Shown here: piece by piece, positions 46,817 through 57,929 of the stretch
How positions within the stretch are numbered: position 1 is the stretch's first letter
Layout of the letters: each line of letters opens with the position of its first letter
Assembly (NCBI GenBank): GCA_949130495.1
Contig: OX422210.1
Coordinates: 30,106,681-30,170,680 of the forward strand
Length of the DNA: 64,000 bases
Direction: 5' to 3'
Origin: Sambucus nigra
Lineage: Eukaryota; Streptophyta; Magnoliopsida; Dipsacales; Adoxaceae
The notes under the pieces: model-generated
Told to the model about the DNA's origin: nothing
Databases searched by the model: none
The model's input: the letters and a program-made list of their open reading frames with translations, nothing else
Translations under genes and position numbers: made by a program

Positions 46817-48321
46817 GTCGACGTTTTTCGCTCTCTTTTGAAATCTAGAGGGTAAAATTGCTAGTGGTTAACACACAAGCATAATCTAGCTAGTACATGA
46901 AGTAAAAAAATATATATAAATCAAAACTGATTGAATTGAAGCACAATTAAAATTTAGTCCTTAAGAGCTAATTATATTTCGCATTTAGTTCACCTTATTT
47001 TATATTTTGCAAAAATGCCCTTGCTTATTTCTTTGATAATTTTTTCTTAAAGTCTAGTATAAGAGAAAAAAAAATTGTGAGTGTTTTATGTGGTAAGAGA
47101 TTTTTTTTAACAAAATATTTTTTTTAGATTAAAGGTTAATTAAAAAATTGTTGAGGGACTTTTCTTCGAATAAAGAGAAGTAACAATTTGAACGAAAATA
47201 TAAGTTTTAACATAATTAATATATTAAGGTGTGCTCCCAGTTTTTTATGTCCTTTTTTGTTTAGTGATTAGACTAGTCAAGTCTGCAGCAAACAACATCC
47301 CCTATAAAATATCTTTGTTCTAAATAAGGCTTCTCTTTTGGAAAAAAAAACTCTCTAGAAATAGAAAAATAATCAAAAACCACTGTGAACCACAATAATA
47401 AAACCTTCTATTTTTTATATGAAAGATATCAATACATAAAAAACAGTGCGGTAAAATGATACGCTAGTGTTAAAAATTGTAATTATATTGATAATGTCCA
47501 AATAAGAATCTGTAGATGGGCATAACTTTTGTGTCGTTGCTCATGATGAGGTATTTTGCTAAACATTATTGAAGGACACAATTCCAAAATAGAAATACAT
47601 ATATAAAAAGAAACTATACTTTACATAGAAGGTTAATATAAAATATGTTTCTTTCTCCATGATAATAAAGTCGGTGGTGACAATAAAATAAGAAAATGTG
47701 ATATTCTTACACAAATAATAATTCTCAAAAAGATTACGAACAATAAAATAGGAAAATAGGTTGTAATAAACCCCAAAATTTTAATCTTAATAACCTCAGA
47801 TCTTCCACTTGTTCAAGACTATGAAAATTTTCGTAATTGTTTTTACCTTTCCGTTAGTTCTTGTAAGAGCCTTAGTGGGGCTTTTTCTCGTAATTTCTAA
47901 TAAAATTGTTTTTTTTAAATGATCAGATCTTCCACAAATAGTATTTCTAAAAAGAATATAAATCTCATTTACTATTAACTTCAAATTCCTAAAAGAATGA
48001 TAGTGCAATAAGAGAGGATTCAAGGTTTAGATATATTGTCCATCTATATATAACAGTTATTAATATCTAATTCTATGTGGTGAGATTACCTAAAGTATTG
48101 TACTATCATTTAAATTGCGTGCAAACTACCATTAAAACATACAATAATACTTATAAACACACGACCAAATAAAAATGTAAAAACACCCGAATGGATTTAA
48201 AGTCAAGTGAAGGTTCTAGAGTGTAAAAAGTGATAGAGGGATAATGATTTTTGAACATGAATTATAAATATTGACACCTTGAATTGTACTATCAAAAATG
48301 CGCTTTGAAAATTCATTTATT
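46817..48321. other. Upstream spacer of the TAXIMIN-like gene, U3
   Basis: The counterpart of 12504-14007. Nothing further is recognised. Confidence 0.4.
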
Positions 48322-48518
48322 CCGTTCCAAATTAAAAGTTCACTATTCGTTTTTAGATTGTTTCAAATCAAGGGTTCATTTTCCTTTTTTTGGACATAAT
48401 GAACCATTCAAGTTCCACAATTGTGAACAATAGTTAACCACCGCCGTTGATTTAGTGTTTCCTTAATCTGTACAAAATATATATATGAACTCTTAATTTG
48501 GGATGGACAAAATATGAG

Positions 48519-48554
<36 letters not shown>
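48322..48554. mobile_element. MITE-3 and following (TA)n, U3
   Basis: Ends are ccgttccaaattaaaagttc and gaactcttaatttgggatgg (to 48508). The (TA)n is at 48521-48554. Confidence 0.4.
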
Positions 48555-48556
<2 letters not shown>

Positions 48557-48633
48557 TTCAATTTGTTTATTATTGAAGTCAAACGTTGTCTTTTAAGTAA
48601 TTAGAATTAAAGTAGTCAATGCTAAACGGGAAG

Positions 48634-48847
48634 AAATAGAACAAGAAAACTAAAGAGATTTTTTATTCTTGGTTCTATTCTCTTTCTCTTTCTTTATACA
48701 GGCTAAAGGATATATTTATAAGGACTCTACAAAGCTATTAGTTACATGGATAAGTAACATATTCAAACTCAAATGGCAGCTACAAATGTCGAGAGAAATA
48801 AGGCACACATGTGCTATTATGATATGCTGTTAGGATAGGTGTTAATA
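48634..48847 (-). repeat. Copia-B3 3' LTR
   Basis: 214 bp. The ends read TATTAACACC...CTATTT on the minus strand, not the usual TG...CA. Both ends are fixed by the ggaag repeat, the polypurine tract and the primer site. Confidence 0.85.
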
Positions 48848-48859
48848 GGCCCCCTCAAG

Positions 48860-49400
48860 TTGAAGGTGGTTTGGAAAAAACCTTCAACTTGTCTCGCAAA
48901 AACTGAAAGCGATGGGATGACAGTCCCTTGGTCATAAGGTCAGCAATCTGCAAATCAGTGGGAATAAACTTTACTTGAAGATCACATCGAGCAACTTTGT
49001 CCCGAACAAAATGGAAATCAATCTCAACATGTTTTGTACGGGCATGAAAGATTGGGATTGCATAGAGATACATAGCACCGATATTATCGCACCATAAGGT
49101 GGGAGCATTGTGGAGACAGATACCGAGCTAAAAAAATAATGACTGAAGCCACGTGATTTCGGCAGCTGCATCGGCAAGAGGTTTGTACTCAGACTCGGTG
49201 GAGGAACGAGCAATGGTGCGTTGCTTACGAGATGACCACGAGATAAGATTGGAGCCGAGATAGATTGCATAACCGCCGGTGGATTTGCGATCGTCTACAC
49301 AACCCGCCCAATCAGAGTCGGAATAAGCTTGTAATTCACAACTGGGTGATTTTGAGATGAGGAGACCATGTGAGATAGTGTGCTTTAGATAGCGGAGAAT
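48860..49400 (-). pseudogene. Copia-B3 RNase H remnant
   Basis: After the TGA at about 49400 the frame continues ILRYL, then [38 protein letters not shown], and finally HARTKHVEIDFHFVRDKVAR (48855-49073), the normal end of Copia RNase H. A frame change separates the last two parts. Confidence 0.8.
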
Positions 49401-50342
49401 TCATTTTACAGCTATCCAATGGGCTTCGGTGGGACTATGCATAAACTGGCACACTTTGTTTACCGAATAAGCTAAGTCCGGACAAGTTAAGGTAACATAT
49501 TGTAAGGCCCCAACAACTTGGCGAAACTTGGTTGGATCTGGGAATGGAGAACAACCACACTTTGATAATTTATCCGAAGAGGAAATTGGTGTTTGGACAG
49601 GCTTGGAATTGTTCATGCCAGTTTTCTTAAGAAGATCCGTGATATACTGACTTTGGGAGAGCACGAGTCCGGAGGGATGGGGAATGACAACAATACCCCA
49701 AAAATAGTGAAGTTGGCCGAGATCCTTGATTGAGAATTCACTGCCCATGGTCTGAATTAGAGATTGAATATGAGTAACATTATTTCCAGTGATTAGGAGG
49801 TCGTCAACATAAATCAGGACATATATTTTTATATCATGATTGTTGTAGATGAAAAGAGAGGAATCTGTCCTTGAAGCAACAAAGTTATGCTTGAGTAAAA
49901 ATTGAGATAGACGGTAAAACCATGCCTGCGGCACTTTATTTAGACCATAGAGAGAGCGGTGAAGCTTACAAACATGTTGAGGTCGAGAGGGATCTTCAAA
50001 ACCTGGAGGTTGAATCATATAGACCTCTTCATTAAGAACACCATGAAGGAACGCATTGTTGACATCAAGTTGTCGAATGGACCAATTGTGAGACACGGCA
50101 ATAGCAAGGACGGCACGAATGGCCGTATGTTTGACGACAGGGCTGAATGTTTCTACATAATCAAGGCCTTGTTGTTGGTGAAATCCTTTTGCGACCAAAC
50201 GTGCTTTGTAGCGCTCCAATTTACCGTCTGCTTTTCGCTTAATTCGGTACACCCATTTACATCCCACAATGTTCATATGCGCTGTCCGAGGGACAAGAGA
50301 CCATGTTTTCTTGCATAAAAGTGAATTGATTTCATCAACCAT
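49401..50342 (-). pseudogene. Copia-B3 reverse transcriptase
   Basis: This is a continuous 313-residue open piece with most of the Copia reverse transcriptase: KWVYRIKRKADGKLERYKAR near 30-48, [20 protein letters not shown], then the catalytic LIYVDDLLITGNN, KDLGQLHYFWGI and [20 protein letters not shown]. It stops at AVK-TGA where an arginine codon is expected; B1 and B2 carry the same stop. It is marked as a pseudogene because it is cut from integrase on one side and RNase H on the other. Confidence 0.88.
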
Positions 50343-50354
50343 GGCGCGGCGCCA

Positions 50355-51215
50355 CTAAGGATATTTATTTGCAGTGGAAAAACATGTTGGTTCATCATTT
50401 GTGGTAGCAGTGCATAGTGACACATTTGCGGTTGGTTTTGTCTTGTGTCGGAGAGTGATGGCATGCGTTCGGGGCTGCTGAGCAGGTATTGGGGAAAGAA
50501 GATCAACCAAAAGGGAAATACCATCCGGATTGTAGAGAGAAGTTGTGTGAGAGGGGTGCAGTAATGAATTATGGGATATGGGTGGTGAGGTACAAACATG
50601 CAATATGGGCGGTGTTACGAGAGGTGAGGTTGATGGAGACACAAAAGGATCACGTGAGGATGATAACGCTAGAGTGGCAGTAAGTTGAGGACTCACGGGT
50701 AGTGGTGGTATAGTGGGTGAAATGTGATTTTGTGGTTGCTTAGATGAATGAGGAGATATAGGAAGGGAGGTTGGAAGTTGGACAGTGGATGGAACAGTTG
50801 GTGGTGAAACACTGCTTGAAATGGTATTTTGTGGTTGCTTGGATGAATTACTAGTAGGACCTAGTTTGGGCAGGTACACAGTGGATGGGACGAATGCCCA
50901 AGGTTGGGTAGGAGTTGAGGTGGGTGGAGGACCCAAAATGGAAGGTCCTGAAAATGGGTATGTGTGTTCATCAAACCTTACATGGCAGGCAATATATATC
51001 CTATTTTTGGTAGTATCGAGACAACGATACCCGAGAAGAGATGGACTGTACCCCAAAAATACACACGGAGTAGAATATAATGACATCTTGTGCGCATTGT
51101 AGGGTCGAAGGTAAGGAAAACACAAGCACCCAAAAACCTTTAAAAACTTATAATTTGGAGACGTGCCAAAAATACATTGAAATGGTGAAATTCCGCGAGA
51201 CACCGGAGAGGGCAT
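50355..51215 (-). pseudogene. Copia-B3 integrase C-terminal part and Pro-rich linker
   Basis: An open piece of 286 residues: VFGCLCFPYLRPYNAHKMS, GYRCLDTTKNRIYIACHVRF, then a Pro/Ser/Thr-rich linker and MTLRH-type text leading to reverse transcriptase. A stop at about 50355 separates it from the reverse transcriptase piece. Confidence 0.85.
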
Positions 51216-51344
51216 CCGATTTATTAAGTATACGGCGGTTTCAAATGCAAAGTGCCATTTTTTTGCGGAACGCAGGCTTGCGCAAGAAGGGTAAGTCCCG
51301 TTTCAACAATATGCCTATGTCGGCGTTCAACCGAGCCATTTTGT

Positions 51345-52160
51345 TCATGTGTGCGGACAAGATAAGCGATGAGTAATGCCCTTAGAATCAAAAAAATTAT
51401 TTAATGAGCGACACTCACCACCCCAATCAGTTTGAACAACTTTAATTATTTTATTAAATTGAAGTTCAACATGAGTTTGGAATTTATTAAAAATTGAGTG
51501 CATATGATTTTTGCACCATGGGATAAAACCAAATAAACTTGGAATAATCAACAAAAATAATAAAATAACGATGACCGTCACTTGACATCATTGGGGAAGG
51601 ACCCATACATCACTAAAAATAAGAGATAAAAGAGAAGAACCACAGGGAGGGGTAAGTGGGAGAGACAATCTAGAAGACTTGCCAAGTTGACAAGCCGTAG
51701 ATATATTATTGAGACGCAAACAGAGACATGGAAAGTTGTTTTTATTGATAATCTGACGTAATACGCGATGCCAGCATTCCGGTGAAGCGGACGTAGAGTG
51801 AATGGGTGTCGATGCTTGCAAGGAGTACAATCCATCTTTACTCGGCCGGGAAAGGAGAGTTTTCCGTGTTGCCTGATCCTTTACAAAAAAATGGGTGGGG
51901 TGAAATTCAAAAAAACAAATTATTATCTTGAGCAAATTTTTGAACAGAGAGAAGCGATTTTGTAATTTCAGGAACATATAAAACATCAGATAATTTAAAA
52001 CGAGTAGTTGGAGATTGAATATTTGAGGAACCAATGCCAGAACTGTGCAAGCCCTTACCATTACCCACATGGAGTTGTTCAGTACCATGATAGTCAGTAG
52101 GTTGGGAAGGTGCGGTAAAGTCTAGAGTAACATGGTGAGTGGCACCTGTGTCGGGAAATC
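51345..52160 (-). pseudogene. Copia-B3 protease, GAG-pre-integrase and integrase core remnants
   Basis: Protease motif DTGATHHVT lies near 52150. GAG-pre-integrase has TACQLGKSSRLSLPLT (51588-52088), and the integrase core has VVQTDWGGECRSLNNFF (51345-51581). Frameshifts join the pieces. Confidence 0.82.
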
Positions 52161-53165
52161 AATTGAGTTGTGGCGATCCCTGTGAATAGGTTGTCAAATG
52201 GGCATGAGGGTTGACGGTGTGAGTGTACCGATGATAGCATGTAGCAGCAGTGTGATGAAGCCCATTACAGATTTGGCACCGAAATCTATTATCACATTGC
52301 GGGTGAATCAGATTAGTGTAGGAGATTGGGTGGCGTCGTTCCTAAGATCTGTTTCCATTGCGAGCACGAGCACGGGAACCACGGTTCAAACGACCACGAC
52401 CACGACCACGGTTGGATGGACCATTATGTCGATCAATATTAGACTCTCCATGATGGATAAGATGAGGTGTAGGTGGGGATAAATTTGTTGTACTTATTGA
52501 TGAAATGTTGAGAGATGACAGTGTGTTGGAGATGACAGTGTGTTGGAGTGAAGGAACTCGTGGCTGAGGAGTAGGCCATGTAACTCAGAGAATGAGACGG
52601 GTTCTGCACGAGCAGCTAAGGTAGTAACCAAATCTTTGAAATCAGAACAAAGACCTTTAAATATGTAGATATTGAAGTCTTCGGTGGAAATTCGAAGGTC
52701 AGCACGCTGAAGATCTTGAGAAACGGTTAGGCCCCCCTGGCGTAAGTTTTGTAAGTTCATATGAATGGTGAGAATGCGGGTGTTGGACGGAGAGGCTAAG
52801 GCTTCCGTCAACGCATCCCACACCTCCTTAGAGGTTGTGAGTCCAACTACCAATGGAATCACATCATCAGAAAGGGAGGAAAGATTTGAGCTAAGAAGGA
52901 ATTGGTCTTGTTGGACCCAGAGCTGAACCGCACGATTAGTTTGAAGTTCCGCCTGAACCCTCAATAGTTATTTTGGAAGGAGGACAAGGATGTGATCCGT
53001 CAATAAATCGAAGCAGATTCTGGGCTCGAAGAAATGGAATTAATTGAGTTTTAATGGGATGAAATGATGGGCACTGTTAAAAGAGGAAGATAGAATAGGT
53101 GATGGGTTGGGAGAGTTTTTAGCAGTGGAGGGAGAGATCCCAGATGTTGTTGAACCCTCAGCCAT
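52161..53165 (-). pseudogene. Copia-B3 gag remnant
   Basis: The start codon is at 53165. A deletion near 53050 removes about 30 bases present in B2. The capsid part is open at 52494-52964 (SKEVWDALTEALASPSNTR). A knuckle CQICNGLHHTAATC lies near 52265, after an Arg/Gly-rich stretch. The TGA before FPDTGA is shared with B2. Confidence 0.82.
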
Positions 53166-53182
53166 GATGGAAAAAAAATTGA

Positions 53183-53195
53183 GGCTCTGAAACCA
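53183..53195 (-). other. Primer binding site of Copia-B3
   Basis: On the minus strand it reads TGGTTTCAGAGCC, immediately after the 5' LTR. It differs by one base from the initiator-Met tRNA type site (TGGTATCAGAGC) common in plant Copia elements. A and B2 have decayed versions. Confidence 0.8.
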
Positions 53196-53393
53196 AAATA
53201 GAAAAAGAAAACTAAAGAGATTTATTCTCTTCTCTTTCTTTACACAGGCAAAAGGATATATTTATAAGGACTCTACCAAGCTATTAGTTACAGGGAGAAG
53301 TAACAGATTCAAATTCAAATGGCAGCTACAAATGTGGAGAGAAATAAGGCACACATATGCTGTTATGATATGCTGTTAGGATAGGTGTTAATA
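53196..53393 (-). repeat. Copia-B3 5' LTR
   Basis: 198 bp, the partner of 48634-48847. It is shorter by a small deletion in the T-rich part near 53220. Confidence 0.85.
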
Positions 53394-54665
53394 GGAAGAA
53401 TCATAATTATGATCGCGGTACAGAGGGAGATGTAGTTGTGATCTCGGTTACGATGATTTTCTATAGTGTCACAGAGGTGGATGTAATGATCCTATGTTTT
53501 AAAAAGTAATCAAAAGTATGAGAAATTTTAATAAGGCAATGAAATAAGATAAATGGGGGAAAATTAAGATAAGAAATTCAATAATTTAAGAAAATGAGAT
53601 ACCATACTAAAATATCAATAGACCATTGTGGGTTTAATTTACTCTTTTTATTCTTGTTTGTCTACATATATATAGTTAAATAAATAATTTGTAAAAAACA
53701 GTTACATTCAAATAATTTATTAGGAAATGGTAGAAAGGATATAGTATAATGGAATACAAAATAGAATAAGTATTGAATCCCCAAAACTAAATGGTTAGCA
53801 CAATTTTTTTCGAACATAACATTGGCAGATATAAAGGTTTTATACAATGTCTTACTGGGAGTATTATACTTTTAGAAAAAAATAACAAATTATAGTTATG
53901 CCCAACTCTAAGGCAAAATGGTTTGTATTCAATCAACTCAAAGTGTAGCTTTGTGGAAGATCGGAATACCTATACTGTTGCTTTAGTCTTCAATATTTGT
54001 GATTTCAATTAAAAAAATTCAATAAACTAATTTTTGGTAATTTCTTTGATTTTAAAATTAAAAATTAAAATCATCAATTAAACATCAGGAGCCATATTTA
54101 TATATACATATTTTCATTATCTTATATTTTAATTTTAATTTTGATTTTTATGGTTCAAAAAAATGAAAAAAAAAAGTAACATGGTCAATATGTTAATAGT
54201 AGCGGTTTGACTATCGAAAATTTGGAAGTGGAGATGAAACATAGATTGAATAAAAAAAAATAGATTAACACAAAAAACACCTCTAAAAGTGTGGCAAAAA
54301 CAAAATAACCCATTTTTTCAATTCTTTTTTATCAACACAGGTAGGCCATTCCATGCTTTCAAACACAATCAATGAACCATTATATATATATATAAAAAAC
54401 ATAAACAGTACAAAACCCCAAGCCCTTTACCAGTTTATCATAATAGAATCATGTAGAAAGAAAATTTCAATTTTAACAACCACCCTTATTTACTGTACGA
54501 TTCTCCTACAAATTGTGTACCACCAATTTCCATTAGTTAGTAATTAAAATGGGTTTACCCTTTGGAATTTAAAAGTTTATTTTTGATCAAAAACCATTGA
54601 GTATACATCAAGAAAAACCTAACATGCACAAGGAAGAAAAAGTAAAAAACAATCATAATGAAATA

Positions 54666-57600
54666 TTTTTTTTTTTTTTGATAAGTAAATGATTCAATAA
54701 AACGACCCGCCTAAGGGGGCGGGATCCCGTATACAGGAAGTATACAAAGTAAACAAGCTAAGAACCGAGACCCAACACTCACAACTCAGGCCCCTAGAAT
54801 TCCTCCAAAAACTCAAAAAGGAAAGACAAAGACGAATCATGCCGTTTCCTATACCAAGTAAGAAGCAGGCACAGAAAACTGTACCGAATACGAGGAGGAT
54901 CAAGATCGACTCCCTCGAAGCATCTCCTGTTCCTCTCCAACCACACAGTCCAAAAGATACAGTGGGGGACCAACCTCCAAACCCCCCTCGGACCTGACCA
55001 ACCCCTAGGCCTACGCCACTCCGCGAGCACCTCGCACACCGAACGAGGCAAGACCCAAACAATCTGACTTAAAGAGAAAAATAAATCCCAAAGACCCCTA
55101 GTGACCTCACAGTGTAAAAGAAGGTGATTAGTCGTCTCCTCCTCCTTTCTACACAACCAACATCTACTGGCCATCCTCCTACCTCTTTGCTGAAGTCCCT
55201 TAATAGTCAAGATGGCCTGTCTGGCCGCGGTCCACACAAAGAAGCACACCTTAGGCGGCGCATGGCACCTCCAAATAGCCTTCCAAGGGAAAAAAGCACC
55301 ACCACGGCCCCTTAGGACAGTATAGTAACTCCGCACGGAAAACACGCCATCCTGAGAGTACGACCACCTCAACCCATCTTCCCCCATAGACGGCACCGGC
55401 GCCAACCTTAGCCAATCGAAGAACTCATCTGCCTCCTCCAGTTCCCAATCACGGAACCCCCTCCTAAACTTTGGGTCCCACCCCTCAGTAAACCCATCCC
55501 TCCGCCTATGATCCTCAACTACCCCATCTTTGTCTAACGCAAGCCTAAACATACCCGGGAAGAGAACCTCCAAAGAACCCCCCTCACCCCATTTATCCTT
55601 CCAAAACCTAATCCTACTTCCACTCCCAAGGTGGAAGGAGGTGAGCAAGGAGAACCTCCCCCACCCACTCGCGATAAATCTCCACCACCCCACCCCATGC
55701 GCAGCCCGCCCCAGAACAGGCTCCCAACCATACATTCCCACCCCATGTCTAGCTACCACCACTCTCCTCCACAATCTACCTCCATCCCTATTAAAGCGCC
55801 ACAGCCATTTCCCCAGTAAAGCCGTATTGAATTGGACTAAGCTCCTGACCCCAGCCCCACCCTCAATCAGCGGCCTACACACCTCATCCCAACTAACCAA
55901 GCAATATTTAAACTCATCATCATTCCCTCTCCACAGAAAATCCCTCATCAACTTTTCAAGCCGTTTGCCAACAGACCGGGGCAAAGGGAGAACGGACATA
56001 AAATAAGTCGGAAGGCTAGACAAAACGCTCTTGATCAAAGTCAACCGACCACCTTTAGACAGGAAACCATGCTTCCAACCTGCTAACCTCCTCTGAACCC
56101 TCTCAAGGACCGGATTCCACATTGAAGGAGACTTAAACTTAGCCCCTAAAGGTAAGCCAAGATAAGTAGAAGGGAGAGATCCGACCCGACAACCAAGAAC
56201 ACGAGCCAAGAGGCCCACATAACCAACCTCGCCCACAGCAATCATCTCACTCTTTCCGACATTTATTCGTAAACCTGACACCGCCTCAAAGCAAACCAGA
56301 AGCAACCGCAGATACCTTACCTCGTCCACAGACGCCCCACAAAAAATAATAGTATCATCCGCAAACAGAAGATGAGAGACCACAACTGAATGAGAAACCG
56401 AGCTCCCAATAGAAAACCCTGAAACCAAACCCCCCTCCACCGTCCTGCTCATCATCCGAGAAAACACCTCCATTACCAGAATAAAAAGGAACGGAGACAA
56501 TGAATCACCCTGCCTAAGACCACGCGAACTCATGAAGAATCCCTCAGGCACCCCATTAACAAGAACTGAGAAATTGACAGAAGAAATACATCTCTTAATC
56601 CACCTGCACCACCGCTCCCCAAAACCCATCCTCCTGAGCAAATAAAGAAGGAACTCCCAGCTGACGTGATCATACGCTTTCTCAATATCAAGCTTGCAAA
56701 GAATGCCAGGATCCCCACTTCTCAGTCTGGACTCGATGCATTCATTCGCAACCAGCGCAGCATCAAGGATCTGACGTCCACCCACAAACGCGCTCTGAGC
56801 ATCTGAGATAAGAGGATCCAACACACTTCTAAGTCTAACCGACAGGACCTTAGAGATGAGTTTATAAACGCTACCAACCAAACTAATTGGCCTGAAATCT
56901 CTGACATCCGTAGCCCCCCCTTTCTTGGGAACCAAAGTAATGAAAGAAGCGTTCATGCTCCGCAGAAAGTATCCCCTGTCATAGAACTCGGTGAAGACAG
57001 CCATCACATCGGCCCTGATAACCTCCCAACACTGCTGAAAAAAAGCCATAGTGAAACCGTCAGGACCAGGAGCCTTATCGCCGGACATAGATCTCAGAGC
57101 CTGGACCACCTCATCCTCTGAGAACTGCCTTTCCAACTGAGTCGCCTCAACCCCAGATATGCTCTCCACTGGAAGCCCATCAATCTTCGGACGCCAAGGC
57201 TCCACCTCCGAATACAGCCTCTCATAGAACTGACTGATTTCCCTACGAACCTCCCTCTCCTCAGTGAACTCTACTCCCCCAACAATCACCTTCCCAATAT
57301 GGTTGAACCGCCGATGGGAGTTAGCTGCTTTATGGAAGAATTTAGTGTTGTTGTCCCCTTCCCTAAGCCAAAGAGCCCTAGACTTCTGCCTCCAACTCAC
57401 CTCCTCCTGAACCAGTCGCTTTCCTACCTCCCTTTTTTTCTCGATCCTCATCACCCTTTCCTCCCCCGACAAACCGCCCACCCCCTCTTTAACGTCGAGA
57501 GCCCTAATTTCCTCCAACAACTTCTCAATCATATACCCCACATTGCCAAACACCTCCCTGTTCCACAGAATAATGTCCCGCTTAATAAGAGACAGTTTAG

Positions 57601-57740
57601 TCGCCAGTCTGAAACTCGCATTCCCCTCCACCTCATAACCCTGCCACCAACCCTGAACTCTCCCTAAAAAGTCCTCCTCCTGTAACCACATATTCTCGAA
57701 ACGAAATGGAGTCCTCCCTCCACCAGTTTATCAGTTTATC
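54666..57740 (-). mobile_element. L1-type LINE, 5'-truncated, recent
   Basis: The 3' end carries a 14-base poly-A tail (poly-T at 54666-54679 on the plus strand) and a short 3' untranslated region. The 5' end is cut within the linker after the endonuclease: the frame still reads GGRTPFRFENMWLQ up to about 57725. The sequence is far richer in GC than its surroundings. No target duplication is visible; about 675 bases of the unit are missing at the site. It is absent from U1-U3 and its ORF has no stop, so it came after the unit duplications. Confidence 0.92.
54794..57691 (-). CDS. L1 LINE ORF2 protein (reverse transcriptase, zf-RVT), N-terminus missing
   Basis: An open frame of 965 residues from the first ATG; the frame is also open upstream to the truncation point, so this ATG is internal. 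It is a non-LTR reverse transcriptase for target-primed retrotransposition. Motifs: GDKAPGPDGF (204-213), DFRPISLVGSVYKLISKVLS (265-284), KLDIEKAYDHVSW (333-345), RGLRQGDSLSPFLF (390-403) and the catalytic FADD (443-446). The C-terminal zf-RVT region, about 780-862, starts WKAIWRCHAPPKV and holds CWLC...H...C (844-861). The apurinic endonuclease domain of a complete ORF2 is absent, so this copy cannot act on its own. Its GC-rich codons differ from those of the neighbouring remnants. Confidence 0.93.
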   Translation of the reverse strand: MWLQEEDFLGRVQGWWQGYEVEGNASFRLATKLSLIKRDIILWNREVFGNVGYMIEKLLEEIRALDVKEGVGGLSGEERVMRIEKKREVGKRLVQEEVSWRQKSRALWLREGDNNTKFFHKAANSHRRFNHIGKVIVGGVEFTEEREVRREISQFYERLYSEVEPWRPKIDGLPVESISGVEATQLERQFSEDEVVQALRSMSGDKAPGPDGFTMAFFQQCWEVIRADVMAVFTEFYDRGYFLRSMNASFITLVPKKGGATDVRDFRPISLVGSVYKLISKVLSVRLRSVLDPLISDAQSAFVGGRQILDAALVANECIESRLRSGDPGILCKLDIEKAYDHVSWEFLLYLLRRMGFGERWCRWIKRCISSVNFSVLVNGVPEGFFMSSRGLRQGDSLSPFLFILVMEVFSRMMSRTVEGGLVSGFSIGSSVSHSVVVSHLLFADDTIIFCGASVDEVRYLRLLLVCFEAVSGLRINVGKSEMIAVGEVGYVGLLARVLGCRVGSLPSTYLGLPLGAKFKSPSMWNPVLERVQRRLAGWKHGFLSKGGRLTLIKSVLSSLPTYFMSVLPLPRSVGKRLEKLMRDFLWRGNDDEFKYCLVSWDEVCRPLIEGGAGVRSLVQFNTALLGKWLWRFNRDGGRLWRRVVVARHGVGMYGWEPVLGRAAHGVGWWRFIASGWGRFSLLTSFHLGSGSRIRFWKDKWGEGGSLEVLFPGMFRLALDKDGVVEDHRRRDGFTEGWDPKFRRGFRDWELEEADEFFDWLRLAPVPSMGEDGLRWSYSQDGVFSVRSYYTVLRGRGGAFFPWKAIWRCHAPPKVCFFVWTAARQAILTIKGLQQRGRRMASRCWLCRKEEETTNHLLLHCEVTRGLWDLFFSLSQIVWVLPRSVCEVLAEWRRPRGWSGPRGVWRLVPHCIFWTVWLERNRRCFEGVDLDPPRIRYSFLCLLLTWYRKRHDSSLSFLFEFLEEF

Positions 57741-57764
57741 AGCCAAACGAAATGGGTTTTATAA

Positions 57765-57895
57765 AATTAGTAAACTAAGAATTTAATGATGTTGTAAATT
57801 AGTAAGTTAGTAATTGAATAAATTATTACGTTACTAAATTAATAAATTTAGCTAATTGGTAATTTAAAAACTTAATAAATAAATAAATAAATGGT
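57765..57895. repeat. Degenerate 'ttagtaa' tract, U4, shortened
   Basis: Only the right part of the tract remains; the rest was lost at the LINE insertion. Confidence 0.55.
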
Positions 57896-57929
57896 TTTTT
57901 TATTATGCACATAAAAAAAATTATTCTAA

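Larger units (their letters stand above)
37030..48633. repeat. Tandem segmental unit U3
   Basis: The most complete unit, with all landmarks in order and Copia-B3 at its right end. The left 4-6 kb resembles U4 more than U2, while about 43090-45010 is almost identical to 30120-32050 of U2, giving a mosaic. In 37030-38770 I see only AT-rich spacer. Confidence 0.85.
48634..53393 (-). mobile_element. Copia-B copy 3 (B3), best-preserved
   Basis: A 4.76-kb element with a perfect ggaag direct repeat outside both ends (48629-48633 and 53394-53398). 3' LTR 48634-48847, polypurine tract 48848-48859, gag-pol remnants, primer binding site 53183-53195, 5' LTR 53196-53393. Stops and frameshifts inactivate it. 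Confidence 0.92.

Noticed and set aside
49398..49400. Shared in-frame TGA codons as translational recoding
   Set aside because: Both are single C-to-T type changes in an element with many other frameshifts, so decay before duplication is simpler.
55530..56006. 158-residue plus-strand frame and other Pro-rich frames
   Set aside because: They are antisense shadows of the GC-rich L1 ORF2.
54666..57740. GC-rich island as horizontal transfer
   Set aside because: The protein is an ordinary plant L1 LINE ORF2 with a poly-A tail; retrotransposition explains the different composition.
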